Assembly (NCBI GenBank): GCA_027315365.1 | Contig: DAHUYF010000071.1 | Location: 1-39,660, forward strand | Length of the DNA stretch: 39,660 nucleotides | Direction of reading: 5' to 3' | Origin: Rhodospirillales bacterium | GTDB taxonomy: Bacteria; Pseudomonadota; Alphaproteobacteria; ATCC43930; CGMCC-115725 | Translations under genes and position numbers: made by a program | Shown: positions 8,231 to 18,769 of the stretch, one piece after another | How the letters are laid out: the number at the start of each line of letters is the position of its first letter | How positions within the stretch are numbered: position 1 is the first letter of the stretch | The notes under the pieces: model-generated | The model's database searches: none | Told to the model about the DNA's origin: nothing | What the model saw: only the letters and a program-made list of their open reading frames with translations

Positions 8231-8857
8231 TCAGCCGAGCGGCGGCAGGCTCGGCGCCGCCGCCGCCCAGGCCAGCGCCTGGTCGAGCCGGTCGTTGCCC
8301 CAGAACATCTCCTCGCCGACGAGGAAGCTCGGCGCGCCGAAAATGCCGCGGCGGATCGCCTCCTCGCCGCGCGCGACGAGGCGGACCTTGTTGGCCTGCG
8401 CGGTCGCCCGCTCCAGCACGGTAGCGGCCTCCCGGCCCAGCGCCGCGACGACCGCGCCGATCACCTCGGCGGCGGCGATGTCGCGGTCCTCGGCGAAATT
8501 GGCGTGGTAGGCGGCGCGGGTGAACTCGGCGCCCCAGCCCTCGTCGATGGCGATGAGGGCGGTTCGGGCGGCGAGCAGGCCGCTGCGCGGATATGTGGAC
8601 GGCAGGCGCAGCGCCAGCCCCTCGGCGGCGCAGAGACGCTGCAGGTCGCGCCAGCGGTAGCGCCGCTGTGCCGGGCTCGGATGCTGCAATGGCGAGGGGT
8701 CGTGCGGGCGCCGTTGGAAGATCGGCCCGAGCAGGAACGGGCGCCAGTCGAGGCGGATCGCCCGCTCGGCTGCCAGGCGCTCGATGCGCGCGGCGGCGAG
8801 ATAGGAATAGGGGCTGGCGAACTCGTACCAGAACTCGATGACGCCCGGGTTTTTCAT
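8231..8857 (-). CDS. 2-hydroxychromene-2-carboxylate isomerase-like protein (DsbA fold, GST-kappa type)
   Basis: 208 residues of the DsbA-fold family that uses glutathione to isomerise 2-hydroxychromene-2-carboxylate in naphthalene-type aromatic breakdown. The N-terminal active-site segment FWYEFASPYSYLAA carries the catalytic serine position, WRPFLLGPIF follows, and the C-terminal GIFGAPSFLVGEEMFWGNDRL is diagnostic. No aromatic pathway genes lie nearby, so the real substrate may differ. It is divergent from the acyl-CoA synthetase, with start codons only 38 bases apart, leaving little room for two separate promoters. Confidence 0.9.
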   Translation of the reverse strand: MKNPGVIEFWYEFASPYSYLAAARIERLAAERAIRLDWRPFLLGPIFQRRPHDPSPLQHPSPAQRRYRWRDLQRLCAAEGLALRLPSTYPRSGLLAARTALIAIDEGWGAEFTRAAYHANFAEDRDIAAAEVIGAVVAALGREAATVLERATAQANKVRLVARGEEAIRRGIFGAPSFLVGEEMFWGNDRLDQALAWAAAAPSLPPLG

Positions 8858-8895
8858 GCTCGCCTCGCGCCGCCAACCGCCTCTATCCTACACGC

Positions 8896-10524
8896 ATGAG
8901 AGACGCCATGCCCCAGGATCGCCACTGGCCGGATAACGGGCCGGGCGGCGCCGTGCGGCTCGAATCCCATTTCGGCGGGCGCCCGTTGCGCTGCTTCAGC
9001 GAGCGCCCGCCGCATCTCGACGCGCTGTTCCGCGCCAGCCTCGCCCGCTTCCCCGCCGCCGAGGCGATCGTCGCCGGCGAGACGCGGCTGAGCTATGCGG
9101 CGCTCGACCGGCTGGTGGGGCATATGGCCGGCAACCTTGCCGCCCGCGGCGTCGGGCAGGGCGAGCGGGTGGCGCTGCTGCTGGGCAACTGCCCGGAATT
9201 CCTCGTGGCGCTCCTGGCCTGCGCCCGGCTGGGCGCGGTCGCCATGCCGATCGGCACGCGGCAGAAGGCGGCGGAGATCGACTACCTGCTGAACGACAGC
9301 GGCGCAGCGGCGCTGATCTTCGCCGCGGAGTTCGCCGCCAATGTGCCGGTGCCGGCGGCGGTGCCGGCGCTGAAGCGGCGCATCGTCGTCGGCGAGGCGA
9401 TCGCCGGCGCCGAACCGATCGCCGCGCTGCTCGCGCCGGTGCCGCCGCCGCCGGCGGTCGAGATCGCCGAGGAGGATACCGCGATCATCCTTTACACCTC
9501 CGGCACCACGGGAAAGCCCAAGGGGGCGATGCTGAGCCATCTCAACATCGTCCATTCCGTCATCCATTTCGCCCGCTGCCTCGGCCTGGGCGCGGCCGAC
9601 CGCGCGCTACTGGCCGTGCCGGCGGCGCATGTCACCGGCACGGTCGCGATCCTGCTCACCATGGTCTATTGCGGCGGCGCCACGGTGATGCTGGGCGAGT
9701 TCAAGGCGCGCGGCTTTCTCGCGCTCGCCGCCGCCGAACGCATCACCTATACGCTGATGGTGCCGGCGATGTACGCGCTCTGCCTGATGGACGCCGATTT
9801 CGACCGCTTCGATCTCGGCGCCTGGCGCATCGGCGGCTTCGGCGGCGCGCCGATGCCGGAGGCGACGATCGCGGCGCTGGCAGAGCGCCTGCCGCGGCTC
9901 AAGCTCGCCAACGCCTACGGCGCGACCGAGACGACCTCGCCGACCACGATCATGCCGCCGGGCGCCACCGCCTCTCACCCCGCGAGCGTCGGCCAGGTGG
10001 TGCCCTGCGGCGAGGTGCGGATCGTCGACGAGCAGGGCCGGGCGCTGCCGCCGGGCAGGCCCGGCGAGATCTGGATCCGCGGGCCGATGGTGGTGAAGGG
10101 CTATTGGAACCGGCCGGACGCCGACGCCGCAAGCTTCACCGACGGTTTCTGGCATTCGGGCGATATCGGCGCGCTCGACGCCAAGGGCTTCCTCGGCGTC
10201 CTCGACCGGGTCAAGGACATGATCAATCGCGGCGGCTACAAGATTTTCAGCGCCGAGGTGGAGAACGCGCTGGCGCATCACCCGGGCGTGGTCGAATGCG
10301 CCGTGGTCGGGCGTCCCGATCCCGTGCTCGGCGAGCGCGTCTGCGCCTTCGTGCTGCCGCGCGGCGAGGCGGTCACCGCCGAGGATATCCGCCGCTTCTG
10401 CGCCGAGCGCATGGCCGACTACAAGGTGCCCGAGCGGGTCGAACTGGTGCGCGAGCCCTTGCCGCGGAACGCCAACGGCAAGGTGCAGAAGGCGCTGCTG
10501 CGCGCGCTGGCGGCCCGGGCCTAG
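8896..10524 (+). CDS. Acyl-CoA synthetase (AMP-forming, class I adenylate-forming)
   Basis: 542 residues that would activate a carboxylic acid to an acyl-AMP and then an acyl-CoA. Motifs in order: phosphate-binding LYTSGTTGKPKGAM, YGATETTSP, the hinge region HSGDIGALDAKGF with DRVKDMINRGGYKIF, and the C-terminal catalytic lysine in PRNANGKVQK. An alternative start at ATG 8908 has GAGAG six bases upstream and may be the true one. The acid substrate cannot be named; the sequence resembles medium/long-chain and cyclohexanecarboxylate-type ligases. It is followed by a strong hairpin at 10542-10582. Confidence 0.92.
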   Translation: MRDAMPQDRHWPDNGPGGAVRLESHFGGRPLRCFSERPPHLDALFRASLARFPAAEAIVAGETRLSYAALDRLVGHMAGNLAARGVGQGERVALLLGNCPEFLVALLACARLGAVAMPIGTRQKAAEIDYLLNDSGAAALIFAAEFAANVPVPAAVPALKRRIVVGEAIAGAEPIAALLAPVPPPPAVEIAEEDTAIILYTSGTTGKPKGAMLSHLNIVHSVIHFARCLGLGAADRALLAVPAAHVTGTVAILLTMVYCGGATVMLGEFKARGFLALAAAERITYTLMVPAMYALCLMDADFDRFDLGAWRIGGFGGAPMPEATIAALAERLPRLKLANAYGATETTSPTTIMPPGATASHPASVGQVVPCGEVRIVDEQGRALPPGRPGEIWIRGPMVVKGYWNRPDADAASFTDGFWHSGDIGALDAKGFLGVLDRVKDMINRGGYKIFSAEVENALAHHPGVVECAVVGRPDPVLGERVCAFVLPRGEAVTAEDIRRFCAERMADYKVPERVELVREPLPRNANGKVQKALLRALAARA

Positions 10525-10541
10525 ACTCAAGGAGTTGTGTC

Positions 10542-10582
10542 GCGGCTTCGACGCCTGATGGGGAATCAAGCGTCGAAGCCGC
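10542..10582 (+). terminator. Long hairpin after the acyl-CoA synthetase gene
   Basis: A 13-bp perfect stem (GCGGCTTCGACGC at 10542-10554 with its complement at 10570-10582). The loop can pair further (TGAT with ATCA). No T-run follows, so it is either a terminator of the GC-rich type or an mRNA 3' end stabiliser. Confidence 0.5.
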
Positions 10583-10741
10583 AACACTGGCGACCTCATC
10601 AACCTCGCGGCGGACGGGTCATTGCCAGCCCGGCGTTCTCCGCATTCACCGATAATTCACCGGACTATGGTCATGCTGCGGGGGCGAGGGGAGCGTGGCA
10701 GCCTGGGCTCGCCAGGCGCGGGTAAGTGGCAGCGAAAGACC

Positions 10742-12214
10742 GTGTCCTCATTGCAGCGCATCCCCTTCGGCCGTGCCAAGCCGGACCCTGGGCAGGATCC
10801 CGATCCGCCGCTGGCGATGCTGCTGCCGTCGGGCGACGCGGCGACGAGCGACGCCGCCATTCTCGCGCGCGTGCGGCTGCGCCAGGTCCAGATCCTCGAC
10901 GGCGGCTATCTCGGCGCCGCCGCCAACATCCCCGCGGTCATGCTGACGGGCTTCACGATCCGCAGCAGCATCCCGGCGTCATGGCTCTACCTCTGGCTTG
11001 CCGCCACCGTGGTCACCATCGCCGCCTTCATCGTGACGAGCCGCGGCGTGCCGCCGTGGCGCCGCGACGGAAGGCGCGACACGGGGACGCTGCAACGGCG
11101 CCTTGCGGTGCACGTGCTTTTTACGATCGCGGTCGGCGGCCTCTGGGGCGGAGCGTGCGTCGCCTTCAGCCCGAGCCTGCCGCAAGGCCAGATGATGTTC
11201 CTCACCGTGATCGTGCTCGGCTGCAATGCCGCCTGCGTCAGCGCGCTCGGACCTTACCTGCCGGCGTTCTTCGGCCTTTCCCTTGCCTCCCTCGCGCCGC
11301 TCGCTTACGCCAACTTCGTCCGCCCCGGGCCGGCGGCGGGCGATCTTGCGCTGCTCGTCGTCCTCTACATGGTCACGATTGCCGTCAATGTGCGCTTGTA
11401 CAACCGGCATGTTCTCGCCGCTTTCAGGCTGCGGGCCGAGAACGAGGCCCTGGCCGAGACGGTGATGCGGGCCAATGCGGCGACGCGGGCCGCGACGCGG
11501 TCCAAATGGGACACGCTGGCGCATCTCAGCCATGAGCTGCGCACGCCGATGAACGCCATCCTCGGCTTCTCCGAAGTCATGCGCGAGCAGCTGTTCGGCC
11601 CGCTCGGCGAGCGATATCTGAGCTATTCCGGCAATATCCACGACAGCGGCCGCCACACGCTCGAGCTGATCGATACCATTCTCGAGGTCTCGCGCGCCGA
11701 GGCCGGCCAGCTCTCGCTCAGCGACCGCGAGATCGCGCCGGCAGCGCTGATCGACGAATGCCTGCGCATGGTGGAACTCGCCGCCGCATCCAAGCGCCTC
11801 ACCCTGGATCGGCGCTTCGGGCCATCGCTGCCGCGGATCGTCGTCGATCGGGCAAAGCTGCGCCAAGCGCTGCTCAATCTGCTCACCAACGCCATCAAAT
11901 ACACACCGGCGGGCGGCCGCGTGTCGGTCGCGGTCGAGACGGCGGAGGGCGGCCTCGACATCGCCGTTGCCGATACCGGCGTCGGCATCGGCGCCGAGGA
12001 TCTCGAGCGGTGCCTGGAGCCTTTCGTCCGCCTCGCCAACCCGCTCACCGCGGGGGTCGAGGGCGCCGGTCTCGGCTTGCCGCTGGCCAAACGCCTCGCC
12101 GAATTGCATGGCGGCAGGCTGCGCATCGCGAGCGAGGTTGGCCGCGGCACCACCGTCACCCTCCATTTGCCGCCCGAGCGCTGCCGGTCGGCGCCCCCGA
12201 TGAACGCGGGTTAA
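10742..12214 (+). CDS. Membrane histidine kinase (PleC/DivJ-like catalytic core)
   Basis: About 490 residues if the GTG at 10742 is used; the frame is open to 10622, and the true start is uncertain because no strong ribosome-binding site is seen. After a 55-residue N-terminus come several hydrophobic helices (roughly residues 60-215) forming an integral membrane sensor. The HisKA domain has His264 in HLSHELRTPMNAILGFSE followed by LFGPLG, a segment typical of PleC/DivJ-type kinases of alphaproteobacteria. The ATPase domain has NLLTNAIKYTP, DTGVGIG and GLGLPLAKRL. It has no partner regulator beside it. Confidence 0.85.
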   Translation: MSSLQRIPFGRAKPDPGQDPDPPLAMLLPSGDAATSDAAILARVRLRQVQILDGGYLGAAANIPAVMLTGFTIRSSIPASWLYLWLAATVVTIAAFIVTSRGVPPWRRDGRRDTGTLQRRLAVHVLFTIAVGGLWGGACVAFSPSLPQGQMMFLTVIVLGCNAACVSALGPYLPAFFGLSLASLAPLAYANFVRPGPAAGDLALLVVLYMVTIAVNVRLYNRHVLAAFRLRAENEALAETVMRANAATRAATRSKWDTLAHLSHELRTPMNAILGFSEVMREQLFGPLGERYLSYSGNIHDSGRHTLELIDTILEVSRAEAGQLSLSDREIAPAALIDECLRMVELAAASKRLTLDRRFGPSLPRIVVDRAKLRQALLNLLTNAIKYTPAGGRVSVAVETAEGGLDIAVADTGVGIGAEDLERCLEPFVRLANPLTAGVEGAGLGLPLAKRLAELHGGRLRIASEVGRGTTVTLHLPPERCRSAPPMNAG

Positions 12215-12255
12215 CGGCCCTTCCGCCGGCGCCGTCCGGTGCACTCCGTGATGGC

Positions 12256-12286
12256 GCCCGAAGGCGTCCGCGGGCACCTTTCGGGC
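12256..12286 (+). terminator. Weak hairpin after the histidine kinase
   Basis: GCCCGAAGG at 12256-12264 pairs with CCTTTCGGGC at 12277-12286 (7 bp, one bulged T, then 2 bp). No T-run follows. It separates the kinase gene from the suf promoter region. Confidence 0.3.
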
Positions 12287-12338
12287 CGCGGCGCGCCGGT
12301 AGCCGCCCCGCGCGCCGCGAGCCCATGAAAAATAAGGC

Positions 12339-12366
12339 TTGCGGGGCCTTGACCGTCGAGTATAAC
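12339..12366 (+). promoter_or_regulatory. Candidate sigma70 promoter of the suf operon
   Basis: TTGCGG at 12339-12344, 16-base spacer, TATAAC at 12361-12366. The -10 matches the consensus at five of six positions, the -35 only in its TTG. It would give a 5' leader of about 60 bases before the Rrf2 gene. Confidence 0.45.
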
Positions 12367-12382
12367 ACCCAACCTAATCCGT

Positions 12383-12414
12383 ACCGCGGTGGTCCCAATT
12401 AACCGCAAGCGGTT
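12383..12414. promoter_or_regulatory. Two palindromes downstream of the suf promoter, possible operator
   Basis: ACCGCGGT (12383-12390) is a perfect 8-bp palindrome and AACCGC-AA-GCGGTT (12401-12414) is a 6-bp inverted repeat. Both lie between the candidate -10 box and the Rrf2 start, where an autoregulating Rrf2 repressor would bind. They do not match a site I know, so this is positional inference. Confidence 0.25.
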
Positions 12415-12433
12415 GAGCCGATTAGAGAAGCCA

Positions 12434-12885
12434 ATGATTATCCTCAGCAAACTGGCCGATTACGCCGTCATCACCGCGACCCATCTCGCGCTGGGAGCGG
12501 AGCGGCAGATGACGGCGGCCTCGCTCGCCCGGGAGGCGAAGCTGCCGCGCGCCACGGTCGCCAAGGTGCTGAAGGCGCTGGCCCATGCCGGGATCGTCAC
12601 TGGCGCCCGCGGCGCCGCCGGGGGATATCGCCTGGCGCGGCCCGCCGCGGCGGTCACCATCGCCGAGCTGGTCGAGGCGATCGACGGCGCCATCGGCGTC
12701 ACCCAATGCACCAGCCACGTGCCGGGCTGCGAGCGCAGCAATTTCTGCCCGACCCGGCCGCACTGGCATCGCATCAACCAGGCGGTGGGAACCGCGCTCG
12801 GCGCGGTGACGCTCGCCGACATGCTGCCGCCGCTGGCCGGTTTTGCCCCGCAATCCTCGCTCGTCCTGGAAGAGACCGCCACGCC

Positions 12886-12889
<4 letters not shown>
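12434..12889 (+). CDS. Rrf2-family regulator of the SUF Fe-S assembly operon
   Basis: 151-residue transcription factor. ATG 12434 is chosen because it has AGAGAAG just upstream and begins [12 protein letters not shown], the family's normal start; the ATG at 12389 adds a non-conserved 15-residue tail. An N-terminal winged helix-turn-helix is followed by GGYRLARP and three cysteines, Cys92, Cys99 and Cys105 (spacing C-x6-C-x5-C), expected to hold an Fe-S cluster that reports cluster status. It overlaps sufB by ATGA and so is the first gene of the operon, which fits the SUF-system regulator subfamily and autoregulation. Confidence 0.92.
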
Positions 12890-14346
<1,457 letters not shown>

Positions 14347-14380
14347 ACGCGCCGGATCTGAAGAGGGAGTTATCGGGTTG

Positions 14381-15127
<747 letters not shown>

Positions 15128-15137
15128 GGCGGCGGGC

Positions 15138-16436
15138 ATGACCGAGACGACCCAGACCAAGCCCTATATCGACGCCTTTCCCGCCGCGCGCGGCGGCGCC
15201 GGCGACCGCCTCCGGCCGCAGCGCGAAGCGGCGCTGGCGCGGTTCGCCGCGCTGGGCTTCCCGACGCGGCGCCAGGAGGCGTGGCGCTTCACCGATCTGC
15301 GGCCGCTCGAACGCCAAAGCTATCCGCCGTCGGCCGGCGGTGCCGCGCCTGCGGCGGCGCTCGATGCGCTGCGGCTCGCCGGCGCCACGCACCGGCTGGT
15401 GCTGGTCAACGGCCGGTTCGCGCCGGAACTCTCCGACCTCGCGGCGCTGCCCGAGGGCGCCTGGATCGGGCCCTCGGCGCAGGCGCTGGCGGAGCGGCCG
15501 GCGCTGTCGCTGCTCGATGCCGGCGAGATCGACGGGGCGCAGCCCTTTGCCGCGCTGAATGCCGCCTTCTTCACCGACGGCGCGGTCATCGCGCTGGCGC
15601 CGGGGGTGGTGCTCGACCGGCCGGTCGAGATCATCCATCTCGGCCGTGCCGAGGCGCCTGTCTCGCTGCATCTGCGCAGCCGCATCGAACTCGCGCCCGG
15701 CAGCCGGGCGCGGGTGGTCGAGAGTTTCGCCGGCACCGGCCCCTATTGGACCAACGCCGTGCTCGGCGTCGAGCTCGGCGCCGGCGCGACGCTGGAGCAT
15801 GTCAGGCTGCAGGATGAGGGCGTCGAAGCGATCCATCTGTCGCTGGCCCGCCTGCGCCTCGGCGCCGGCGCCTGCTACGACGCCTTCGCGCTCACGCTCG
15901 GCGGCGCGCTGTCGCGCCAGGACGTGCAGGTCGAGCTCGCCGGCGAGGGCGCGCGGGTCGGGCTCGGCGGCGTCTATCTGCTGCGCGGGACGCAGGAGGC
16001 GACGACCGCGCTCCTCGTCGACCACGCGGCGCCGGGCTGCACCACCCGCGAGCTGTTCAAGGGGGTGATCGGCGATCGCGCCCATGGCGCGTTCCAGGGC
16101 GCCATCGCGGTCCGGCCGGGCGCGCAGAAGACCGACGCGCATCAGCTCAACAAGAACCTGCTGCTCAGCCGGCGCGCCACGGTCGACACCAAGCCGGCGC
16201 TCGAGATCCTGGCCGACGACGTCAAATGCAGTCACGGCGCCACGGTCGGCGATCTCGACGAAGGCGCGCTTTTCTATCTGCGCGCCCGCGGCATCGCCGA
16301 GGCGGAGGCGCGGCGCATGCTGATCGAGGCCTTCGCCGCCGACGCCCTCGACATGGTCGAGGATACCGCGCTGCGCGCCCATCTCGCCGGCCATCTGCAA
16401 CGCTGGCCCGGCCTTCGGGAGTCTCGGGAGACATGA
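15138..16436 (+). CDS. sufD: Fe-S cluster assembly protein SufD
   Basis: 432-residue partner of SufB in the SufBCD scaffold complex. The start MTETTQTKPYIDAF at 15138 has GAGGCGGCGGG upstream and follows sufC by 10 bases; an ATG at 15099 lies inside sufC and is rejected. Characteristic sequence: RRQEAWRFTDLRPL near the N-terminus, and the C-terminal beta-helix region with DDVKCSHGATVGDLDE, which includes the Cys and His that line the SufB-SufD interface. It overlaps sufS by ATGA. Confidence 0.95.
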   Translation: MTETTQTKPYIDAFPAARGGAGDRLRPQREAALARFAALGFPTRRQEAWRFTDLRPLERQSYPPSAGGAAPAAALDALRLAGATHRLVLVNGRFAPELSDLAALPEGAWIGPSAQALAERPALSLLDAGEIDGAQPFAALNAAFFTDGAVIALAPGVVLDRPVEIIHLGRAEAPVSLHLRSRIELAPGSRARVVESFAGTGPYWTNAVLGVELGAGATLEHVRLQDEGVEAIHLSLARLRLGAGACYDAFALTLGGALSRQDVQVELAGEGARVGLGGVYLLRGTQEATTALLVDHAAPGCTTRELFKGVIGDRAHGAFQGAIAVRPGAQKTDAHQLNKNLLLSRRATVDTKPALEILADDVKCSHGATVGDLDEGALFYLRARGIAEAEARRMLIEAFAADALDMVEDTALRAHLAGHLQRWPGLRESRET

Positions 16437-17683
16437 CGCCGGTGACGCCCGTGCGGCCGCGGCAGGGCGGCGCGCTCGATCCGCGCGCGATCCGCCGCGA
16501 TTTCCCCATCTTCGAGCGCAATCCCGGCCTCGTCTTCCTCGACAGCGGCGCCAGCGCGCAGAAGCCGGCGGCGGTGATCGACGGCGTCGCCGAGTACTAC
16601 CGCAGCGACTACGCCAATGTGCATCGCGGCGTCTACCGGCTGAGCGCGCGCTCGACCGAGCTGTACGAGGCGGCGCGCGAGACGGCGCGGCGCTTCCTCA
16701 ATGCGCGCGAGGCGGCCGAGATCGTCTTCGTGCGCGGCGGCACCGAAGGCATCAACCTCGTCGCCAACAGCTGGGGGGCGACGTTCCTCAAGCCCGGCGA
16801 CGAGGTGCTGATCACCGAGCTCGAGCATCACGCCAACATCGTCCCCTGGCAGCTGCTGCGCGATCGCATCGGCTTTGCGCTCAAGGTGGCGCCGATCGAC
16901 GCCACCGGCGGGCTCGACCTCGCCGCCTTCGAGGCGCGGCTCGGGCCGCGCACCCGGCTGGTGGCGGTGACGCATCAGGCCAATGCGACGGGCGCGGTGC
17001 TGCCGGTCGAGGCGATCGCGCGCCTCGCTCATGCGCGGGGCGCCAAGGTGCTGGTCGACGGCTGCCAGGCGGCGCCGCGGCTGCCGGTCGACGTCCAGGC
17101 GATCGACTGCGATTTCTACGTCTTCTCGGGCCACAAGACTTATGGCCCTACGGGGATCGGCGTGCTCTACGGCCGCAAGGCGCTGCTCGACGCCATGCCG
17201 CCCTGGCAGGGCGGCGGCGACATGATCCTCGACGTCACCTTCGAGAAGACCACCTTCCAGGATCCGCCCGCCCGCTTCGAGGCCGGCACGCCGGACATTT
17301 CGGGCGCCATCGGGCTCGGCATCGCCCTCGACTACGTCGAGGCGCTCGGGCGGGACGCGATCCTCGAGCACGAGGAGGCGCTCACCAGCTACGGCGTCGA
17401 TCGGCTGTCGCGCCTGGCCGGCGTGCGCCTCGTCGGCGCCGGCCAGCGCCGCCTCGGCATCCTCTCCTTCCAGGTCGACGACATCCATCCCCACGACCTC
17501 GCCACCATCCTCGACCGGCACAAGGTCGCGGTGCGCGCCGGGCATCACTGCGCCCAGCCGCTGATCGACAAGCTCGGGCTCGGCGCCACCACGCGCGCCT
17601 CCCTCGGCATCTACAACGACGAAAGCGACATCGATGCGCTCGCCGAAGCAGTGACCGCGGCGCAGCGGATGTTCAAGCGGTAG
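16433..17683 (+). CDS. sufS: Cysteine desulfurase SufS
   Basis: 416-residue PLP enzyme that removes sulfur from cysteine and passes it as persulfide to Fe-S assembly. The PLP lysine is Lys235 in SGHKTYGPTG and the sulfur-accepting cysteine is about Cys373 in RAGHHCAQP. Start ATG 16433 overlaps the sufD stop. The partner is likely the zinc-type SufU encoded next, since no sufE is seen in the operon. Confidence 0.96.
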   Translation: MTPVTPVRPRQGGALDPRAIRRDFPIFERNPGLVFLDSGASAQKPAAVIDGVAEYYRSDYANVHRGVYRLSARSTELYEAARETARRFLNAREAAEIVFVRGGTEGINLVANSWGATFLKPGDEVLITELEHHANIVPWQLLRDRIGFALKVAPIDATGGLDLAAFEARLGPRTRLVAVTHQANATGAVLPVEAIARLAHARGAKVLVDGCQAAPRLPVDVQAIDCDFYVFSGHKTYGPTGIGVLYGRKALLDAMPPWQGGGDMILDVTFEKTTFQDPPARFEAGTPDISGAIGLGIALDYVEALGRDAILEHEEALTSYGVDRLSRLAGVRLVGAGQRRLGILSFQVDDIHPHDLATILDRHKVAVRAGHHCAQPLIDKLGLGATTRASLGIYNDESDIDALAEAVTAAQRMFKR

Positions 17684-17688
17684 CCACC

Positions 17689-18153
17689 ATGGATCTGCGC
17701 GATCTCTATCAGGACATCATTCTCGATCACGGACAGCGTCCGCGGAACTTCCGCGTGCAGGAGCATCCGAGCCATGTCGCCCAGGGCCACAACCCGCTCT
17801 GCGGCGACCGCATCACCGTCTATCTCACCCTCGAGGGCGAGCGCATCGCCGATGTGAGCTTCCAGGGCCGCGGCTGCGCCATCTCGCAGGCGTCGGCCTC
17901 GCTGATGACCGAGATACTGAAGGGCAAGACGCTGGCCGAGGCCGAGACGCTGTTTCGGGGCTTCCACGCCAAGGTGACCGGCGGCGACGCGCCGGCGGCG
18001 CCCGAGGCGCTGGCCGACGAGATGGAGCGGCTGGAGCCGCTGAGCGGCGTCAAGGCCTATCCCGCCCGCGTCAAATGCGCGACGCTGGCCTGGCACGCCT
18101 TCGAGGCCGCGCTGAAGAGCGGCTCGGCCGGCGCCACCGTGAAGACGGAGTAG
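17689..18153 (+). CDS. sufU: SufU/IscU-type Fe-S assembly protein
   Basis: 154 residues of the NifU N-terminal family. Conserved ligands are Cys38 and Asp40 (NPLCGD), Cys62 (GCAIS) and Cys129 (VKCATL). The 25-residue insertion between the second and third cysteines (FHAKVTGGDAPAAPEALADE) is the mark of SufU rather than classical IscU. In SufU-type systems this protein takes sulfur from SufS; whether it acts as scaffold or transfer protein here is not decidable. It starts 5 bases after sufS. Confidence 0.92.
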   Translation: MDLRDLYQDIILDHGQRPRNFRVQEHPSHVAQGHNPLCGDRITVYLTLEGERIADVSFQGRGCAISQASASLMTEILKGKTLAEAETLFRGFHAKVTGGDAPAAPEALADEMERLEPLSGVKAYPARVKCATLAWHAFEAALKSGSAGATVKTE

Positions 18154-18157
18154 GGCC

Positions 18158-18553
18158 GTGCCGGAGGACAAGGATCTTTTCGATTTCATGCCGGAGGGCG
18201 AGGGCGATACCGGCGAGGAGGTCGAGCGCCCGGAGTCCGATGGCGGCGATCCCGCGCTCCAGGAGCAGGTGATCGAAGCGCTCAAGACCGTGCGCGATCC
18301 CGAGATTCCGGTGAACCTGGTCGATCTTGGCCTGATCTACGACCTCGTCGTCAACAAGGACGGCACCGTCTATGTCGAGATGACGCTGACGACGCCGGCC
18401 TGTCCGGTGGCCGGCGCGCTGCCCGGGCAGGTGCAGCAGGCGGTCGCCGCGGTGCCCGGCGTGCAGGACTCCCGCGTCAAGCTGGTGTGGACGCCGCCCT
18501 GGACGCGCGACCGCATGAGCGAGGAAGCGAAGCTCGAACTCGGCCTTCTCTAG
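18158..18553 (+). CDS. sufT: SUF-associated MIP18-family protein SufT
   Basis: 131 residues with a GTG start at 18158 (GGAG eight bases upstream, 4-base gap to sufU). An acidic N-terminal 40 residues precede a MIP18/DUF59 domain with DPEIPVNLVDLGLIY and the TPACP motif with its conserved cysteine. SufT proteins support Fe-S maturation at high cluster demand. It closes the operon visible here; no A-type carrier (sufA) follows. Confidence 0.93.
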   Translation: MPEDKDLFDFMPEGEGDTGEEVERPESDGGDPALQEQVIEALKTVRDPEIPVNLVDLGLIYDLVVNKDGTVYVEMTLTTPACPVAGALPGQVQQAVAAVPGVQDSRVKLVWTPPWTRDRMSEEAKLELGLL

Positions 18554-18563
18554 CGTTTTGCTC

Positions 18564-18675
18564 GCATGCCGGCATGCGCCGGGGCGAGAAATAATACCCC
18601 ACGCGACGAGCTGCTCGCGCGCCGCCGACTCGGGCCCGTCGTCATTTCGGGTCATGCCACGCCGTCTGCGTGGCA
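18564..18675 (+). terminator. Palindromes between sufT and the phosphoesterase gene
   Basis: GCATGCCGGCATGC (18564-18577) is a perfect palindrome right after sufT. An 8-bp stem TGCCACGC with loop CGTCT and its complement lies at 18655-18675. Neither is followed by a T-run. The first is the better candidate for ending the suf transcript. Confidence 0.35.
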
Positions 18676-18684
18676 TCAACGTAA

Positions 18685-18702
18685 ACGTCATCCCGGTGTC
18701 AA
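18685..18702 (+). promoter_or_regulatory. Possible Pho box upstream of the phosphoesterase
   Basis: ACGTCAT-CCCG-GTGTCAA has two seven-base half-sites at an 11-base period, each matching CTGTCAT at five of seven positions. It lies 68 bases before an exported phosphatase/phospholipase gene, a common PhoB target. Match quality is only moderate. Confidence 0.3.
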
Positions 18703-18769
18703 CCGCGCGCAACCTCCCCCGGATATCGTTCCAGCCGGCACGTCTCGTGCCCGTCTGAGGGGAGAACCA

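Noticed and set aside
10622-10741. Upstream part of the histidine kinase frame (first 40 codons)
   Set aside because: Overlaps the hairpin region's downstream area, has no good start signal, and is Arg/Gly-rich; GTG 10742 is preferred though unproven.
18558-18758. 66-residue frame after sufT
   Set aside because: No ribosome-binding site and a random-looking product; the region is better explained as terminator and promoter space.
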